Virus record (IMG/VR): IMGVR_UViG_3300046321_000520
Span: 1 to 25,647 of that record
From: a virus
Length of the DNA: 25,647 nucleotides
Strand: one strand, 5' to 3'
Numbering within the stretch: position 1 is the stretch's first letter; the number at the start of each line of letters is the position of its first letter. Made by a program: the position numbers and the translations under genes. The notes below the pieces were generated by a model. The model was not told the DNA's origin and ran no database searches. It saw nothing but the letters and a program-made list of their open reading frames with translations. Shown one piece after another: positions 22,023 through 25,647 of the stretch.

Positions 22023-23623
22023 TATTTAGCGGAAAAAATTCTCATAATGGTAGTTACGCATTAATAGATGAAACCAGTAACAAATTAATAGGCCTGTTTG
22101 AATCTGAAAAAAATAATAATTTGAGATACACAAACTTATCTCCAATTACATTTGTTGAAACTGCAAAACATTGTAAAAAATTCCCTAATATATTTTGTAT
22201 TTCGGGATGGCATTATGAAGACACCAAAACAGAGGGGCTTGGATACAGAGTATCAAATAATTCCGATATTTTAAATACTAATTACAGCATCACTGACGTC
22301 GAAATGTTTGGAAATAACGTAAAGCTGTTTCAATCAACTCATGAACTATCCCATATTATGCAAGCATATGGAATGTCCCCTTACGAAAATGGGCAAAGGG
22401 CGTATTGCCTGGTTTATGAGGGAGCTATAAGCAATTTTTACTATATAACCGAAAATTTGAACATTGTCAAGTGCGATGTAAATATAAATGCAATTGGAAC
22501 TCTTTACTCCGCTCTTTACAACACCGTAAAGTTTAAAAAGCCATCCATAATAGACAATGGAGGGGCCGGTAAACTGATGGCCCTTATATCATTTGCAGAT
22601 TTATCCAAACTGGATAAATCTTTAATAGAAAAATATAAAAACTCTATTAAATTAATGATACGCCAATTCGTGATAAAAAGAAAAACTAGTGAGCAAGTAC
22701 AATTCGTTTTAAATGAGCTAAATCATATTGGAATTCTACCGCTAAAAGTAACTGATCAACTTTTTTGCGATTTTGCAAAACTGTTTTCTGATATGATAAT
22801 AGAACATATTATCACTGAAATCAGGCCCTACGTAAAACAAAATATTCCGCTGCTTATTTCTGGGGGCTGCGGGTTAAATTGCGATTGGAATACAGCATTA
22901 AGAGAAACTAAATTGTTCTCTGATGTTTTTGTGGCTCCATGCACAGACGACTCCGGATCATCTATCGGCACTGCTATTGAGGCGCAGTATAGAATAACAG
23001 GGTCTGCTAAAATAAAATGGGATGTTTATGCTGGAGAAGCCCCATTTTACGATAATATTGATGAAAATTCTATAACAAAGCGCGACTATAATAGTAAATT
23101 AATAGCTAAGCTTTTATTTGATGGGGAAATAATCCCCGTTGTTCAAGGTAGAGCGGAGATAGGTCCGAGAGCTCTCGGAAATAGATCTATACTTGCGTCG
23201 CCATTAAATGCTGACATTAAAAATAAACTAAACACTATCAAACAGAGGGAATCTTACCGTCCGGTTGCCCCAATGGTTTTACAGGAAGATGCAAGTTTGC
23301 ACTTTGACGTGCCAACAGGATACGAATCGCCATATATGCTGTTCTTTGAAAAATTAAAAACTGACAAGCTTCCTGGCGTAACTCATATAGATAACAGCGC
23401 CAGGATTCAAACCGTCACGAAAACTCAAAATGAAAAAATTTATTTTTTATTAAAAGATTTTAAAGAACTATCTGGGTACGGCGTTCTTTGTAATACATCG
23501 TTGAACTTTAATGGGCGCGGTTTTATAAATACCCTCTCTGATTTATTCAACTTCTGCAAAACAAATAACTTAAAATGGTTTGTTTTTGGGGACTTCCTAT
23601 ACGAGGTGAAATATGATAGTTAG
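22019..23623 (+). CDS. Carbamoyltransferase (NodU/CmcH/TobZ family)
   Basis: A 534-residue protein with the two domains of the family. The N-terminal Kae1-like part has STHELSHIMQAYGMSP (His108, His112, metal site) and GGCGLNCDWN near 285-295. The C-terminal YrdC-like part has GRAEIGPRALGNRSILASP, YRPVAPMVL, HIDNSARIQTV and LCNTSLNFNGRGF, all family hallmarks. These enzymes move a carbamoyl group from carbamoyl phosphate, through a carbamoyl-adenylate, to a hydroxyl of a sugar or small molecule. The usual DGxGE after the first His pair is replaced by YEGA. Carbamoyltransferase genes are known in T4-like cyanophages with unknown role. Here the acceptor could be a hydroxyl made by one of the oxygenases, which is inference. 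Confidence 0.9.
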   Translation: MIFSGKNSHNGSYALIDETSNKLIGLFESEKNNNLRYTNLSPITFVETAKHCKKFPNIFCISGWHYEDTKTEGLGYRVSNNSDILNTNYSITDVEMFGNNVKLFQSTHELSHIMQAYGMSPYENGQRAYCLVYEGAISNFYYITENLNIVKCDVNINAIGTLYSALYNTVKFKKPSIIDNGGAGKLMALISFADLSKLDKSLIEKYKNSIKLMIRQFVIKRKTSEQVQFVLNELNHIGILPLKVTDQLFCDFAKLFSDMIIEHIITEIRPYVKQNIPLLISGGCGLNCDWNTALRETKLFSDVFVAPCTDDSGSSIGTAIEAQYRITGSAKIKWDVYAGEAPFYDNIDENSITKRDYNSKLIAKLLFDGEIIPVVQGRAEIGPRALGNRSILASPLNADIKNKLNTIKQRESYRPVAPMVLQEDASLHFDVPTGYESPYMLFFEKLKTDKLPGVTHIDNSARIQTVTKTQNEKIYFLLKDFKELSGYGVLCNTSLNFNGRGFINTLSDLFNFCKTNNLKWFVFGDFLYEVKYDS

Positions 23624-24437
23624 CAAATTTTTACATCAGCATAAGTTTAAGCATAATCACGATTTCCAAAGTTTTTTGACTCAACAGCCGTCATTTATAA
23701 AAATACTTGATGAAGTAGAAATCTCTTCTGAAAAAGAGCGTATTAAAAAATTCTTATTAAATTATGATTTTGCTAATTCTAAAGATATTTGTAATGAAAA
23801 AGCTTTTACTAGTACGATAAGAATCATACCGGCTATTGAAGAAATAGTCGGAAATTTAGATAGAAACGCTCCATATAGTGATGCCGGTTTCGAATTTGAT
23901 GAAGAATTGTTGGCTTCAATAAGATCAATAATAAGCAAATTTATTGTTTTGTTTGAATCATCAACAGGCGAAAAATGGAAGGGTTCTTCTGTATGCCTAT
24001 CTGTTTTGGGTCCCGGAGAAGTGCTAAGGCCACATGTCGATGGCTACGTGGCCCATAAATGGGCAGAAAAAATTCACATACCGATAATCAGTAACGAATA
24101 TTGCTCAAACACTAAAACTGACATCAATTTCCAGATCCATGAATTTGATAACCTCGATGTTGATAGTAATTATATAATTAACAACATGGATCCACATTCA
24201 GCGATAAATTTCGGAAAAGAATATAGAACGCATCTGATTTTTGATCTTCTCCCCATAAATTATTTGAAGACCATAAGGAGTCAGCTTCCTAACAATAGCG
24301 ATAATATATATAGGATACAATCCGAGTGTGCAAAACGGGGAAACGCTGTTTTTCATAAAGCATTAGATAAAGCATTTGTTGATAAAGATGATTACAACTC
24401 CATAAGAAGCTTCTATAAGAAAATCCTGTATGAATAA
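23613..24437 (+). CDS. Probable 2OG-Fe(II) oxygenase, Asp/Asn beta-hydroxylase-like (6 of 8)
   Basis: A 274-residue protein overlapping the carbamoyltransferase by 11 bases. The iron ligands are likely His141 and Asp143 (RPHVDGYVAHKWAEKIHIPI) and His195 (NNMDPHSAINFG), with Arg205 (YRTHLIFDLLP). VCLSVLGPGEVLRPHVD is the typical lead-in of the family. About 110 helical N-terminal residues and 60 C-terminal residues are extra compared with oxygenases 3-5. Confidence 0.7.
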   Translation: MIVSKFLHQHKFKHNHDFQSFLTQQPSFIKILDEVEISSEKERIKKFLLNYDFANSKDICNEKAFTSTIRIIPAIEEIVGNLDRNAPYSDAGFEFDEELLASIRSIISKFIVLFESSTGEKWKGSSVCLSVLGPGEVLRPHVDGYVAHKWAEKIHIPIISNEYCSNTKTDINFQIHEFDNLDVDSNYIINNMDPHSAINFGKEYRTHLIFDLLPINYLKTIRSQLPNNSDNIYRIQSECAKRGNAVFHKALDKAFVDKDDYNSIRSFYKKILYE

Positions 24438-25089
24438 ATTTGATGGCTTGAAATCTCGAGAAGTTCATTGGCCGTACCATCATGGCCTAAAAATCAATTT
24501 GCCTTCTTCTGACCTAATAGAGGAAAGAACTTTATATGACACCAGCTTGCTTAAACAGGGCCTCGCTCTTAATGGGGGAGTTCTTATTCCAAACCTTTTG
24601 ACGCGGGGATGTTGCGATTTAATTAGCCAATCTTTTTTCGGAAATCAGCAAATTGTATTTGAAACAGTTGAAACAGTTGAAACAAATAGAACTGCTTCCC
24701 ACAATGCGCCGCTGTCAAGATTTGTCCACGAGCTCATAGCACCGTTTATAAAATCCATTCTGCCAGAAGATGCAAAGCCCTCATATACGTTTACCGCATG
24801 TTATAAAAAAGGTTCGGGTCTTCAATTTCACGTTGACGGAAGGCCTGCATGTACATGGAACGTTTCTATAATAATTGATTCTTCTGATAATTCGAAGGTA
24901 AAAGAATGGCCCCTTATTTTACAAACGCAAAATGGTTTAATTAACGCAAACTTAAATCCCGGGGACGCTTTTGTTTATTCGGGGACCAGGACGTTACACG
25001 GTAGACCGCAAATGCCAACAAGTCTCGAATGGGTACTTGGAATGTTTTGCCATTTCGCCCCGATAAACTACCAAGGGTCATTAAATTAG
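24430..25089 (+). CDS. Probable 2OG-Fe(II) oxygenase (7 of 8)
   Basis: A 219-residue protein starting ATG 24430 within the end of the previous gene (8-nt overlap). Iron ligands are likely His134 and Asp136 (LQFHVDGRPACTWNVSI) and His190 (GTRTLHGRPQMP); LNPGDAFVYSG is the usual strand before the distal His. The Arg for 2-oxoglutarate is not clear (perhaps Arg192). A nine-base unit is repeated at 24659-24685, giving ETVETVETN. Confidence 0.65.
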   Translation: MNKFDGLKSREVHWPYHHGLKINLPSSDLIEERTLYDTSLLKQGLALNGGVLIPNLLTRGCCDLISQSFFGNQQIVFETVETVETNRTASHNAPLSRFVHELIAPFIKSILPEDAKPSYTFTACYKKGSGLQFHVDGRPACTWNVSIIIDSSDNSKVKEWPLILQTQNGLINANLNPGDAFVYSGTRTLHGRPQMPTSLEWVLGMFCHFAPINYQGSLN

Positions 25090-25090
25090 C

Positions 25091-25647
25091 ATGATTAAAA
25101 GTCACCTAAATATTCAAACTTTTACTATTTCGCAATGTGAAACTATTATCAATGCTATTAAGGGATTTGATAAATCAAAATCAACAGTTTACAATTTAGG
25201 AAACTCACAAGCTTTCAGGACTTCAGAAAATATATACGTGCCGCCCGAAGTTTACAAAAGCATAGAAGAACGGATTGATTTTTGTGTTAAATGGCATACA
25301 CAAAATTTATTCTCATTAAAAAATGTAGAACCGATTCAATTTCTAAAATACGATGAAAGTAATAGTTCTTATTTTAGGATACACACGGATTCGGAGTTTA
25401 TAGACGCAAGTGGGACACTTATAAAATCCGCGCCATGGAGATTTATAACAACCCTTACCTATTTAAATGTTGAGTATGAAGGCGGGGAATTAGTGCTTCA
25501 TTTCGAAAAAGATGAAATGGGGAACCCGTTAAAAATTAAACCTGCGATTGGTTCAACTATAATTTTCCATTCAAATATAAGCTATCCACATGAAGTTCTG
25601 CCTGTCACAAAAGGAGCAAGATACAGCGTAGTAAAATGGTACGGTCT
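25091..25647 (+). CDS. 2OG-Fe(II) oxygenase, prolyl-4-hydroxylase-like, partial (8 of 8)
   Basis: The frame is open from ATG 25091, one base after the previous stop, to the window edge (185 codons), with little missing. It has the prolyl 4-hydroxylase core: YFRIHTDSEF (His98, Asp100), WRFITTLTYLNVEYEGGELVL (about 116-136), KPAIGSTIIFHSNISYPHEVLPV (distal His167) and GARYSVVKWYG (Arg177). The P4Hc family hydroxylates prolyl residues in peptides or other substrates. Of the eight oxygenases this is the clearest prolyl-hydroxylase type. Confidence 0.8.
   Translation, partial: MIKSHLNIQTFTISQCETIINAIKGFDKSKSTVYNLGNSQAFRTSENIYVPPEVYKSIEERIDFCVKWHTQNLFSLKNVEPIQFLKYDESNSSYFRIHTDSEFIDASGTLIKSAPWRFITTLTYLNVEYEGGELVLHFEKDEMGNPLKIKPAIGSTIIFHSNISYPHEVLPVTKGARYSVVKWYG

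Larger units (their letters stand above)
14246..25647 (+). other. Accessory biosynthetic-type cassette (at least 13 genes), continuing past the right edge
   Basis: Thirteen consecutive plus-strand genes, nearly all overlapping or within two bases. None has an obvious strong Shine-Dalgarno and no promoter is visible between them. The predicted set (PP-loop ATPase, GNAT-like, desaturase, eight 2OG-Fe(II) oxygenases, radical SAM, cupin-like, carbamoyltransferase) resembles a natural-product or surface-modification cluster rather than phage replication or structure. Codon choice is visibly shifted to AGA/AGG for Arg and A/T-ending codons compared with the genes to the left. Confidence 0.75.

Overview
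The window reads as part of the genome of a T4-like tailed phage (myovirus) of a Gram-negative bacterium. The signs are a T4-type three-part type II DNA topoisomerase (gp39-, gp60- and gp52-like), a phage DnaJ-like protein, ThyA, a PhoH-like ATPase, a structural protein with the N-terminal module common in T4-like phages, and three exact copies of the T4 late-promoter box TATAAATA. No rRNA, tRNA, IS element or CRISPR array was seen. The host cannot be named from the sequence.

Layout. 1-873 (minus strand): a partial conserved phage protein and a leucine-rich-repeat-like protein behind a late promoter. 1144-1831: an ADP-ribosyltransferase-like gene split by a one-base frameshift. 1883-5665: the topoisomerase, with its large subunit split in two and its medium subunit following. 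5667-8548: DnaJ-like protein, thymidylate synthase, two unknowns and a macro-domain protein, tightly coupled and closed by a clear terminator. 8620-12490: a nuclease-like unknown, several small genes, one antisense small gene, a membrane protein and PhoH. 12699-14246: a tail/fibre-like structural protein ending in twelve Pro-Thr repeats.

The gp60-like gene (3537-4146) is the most striking find. Its reading frame reaches the TOPRIM signature TDSDVDG and then hits UAG exactly after the Gly codon GGT. That codon lies in a perfect 15-bp hairpin closed by UUCG. Reading resumes 49 nt later, in another frame, after a GGC glycine codon, with AHISGLL and the rest of the protein. An AGGA sits five nt before the landing codon. 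This matches the architecture of the T4 gene 60 50-nt translational bypass, but with a GGT-to-GGC codon pair and a 49-nt hop.

From 14246 to the right edge runs a tightly packed, AT-rich cassette with a different codon habit (AGA/AGG for Arg). It encodes a PP-loop ATPase, a GNAT-like protein, a membrane fatty-acyl desaturase, eight probable 2OG-Fe(II) oxygenases, a radical SAM enzyme split by a one-base frameshift, a cupin-like protein and a NodU/CmcH-type carbamoyltransferase. It starts on the stop codon of the tail gene and shows no promoter of its own, so it is probably transcribed late with that gene. It looks like a small-molecule or virion-decoration pathway; the product is unknown.
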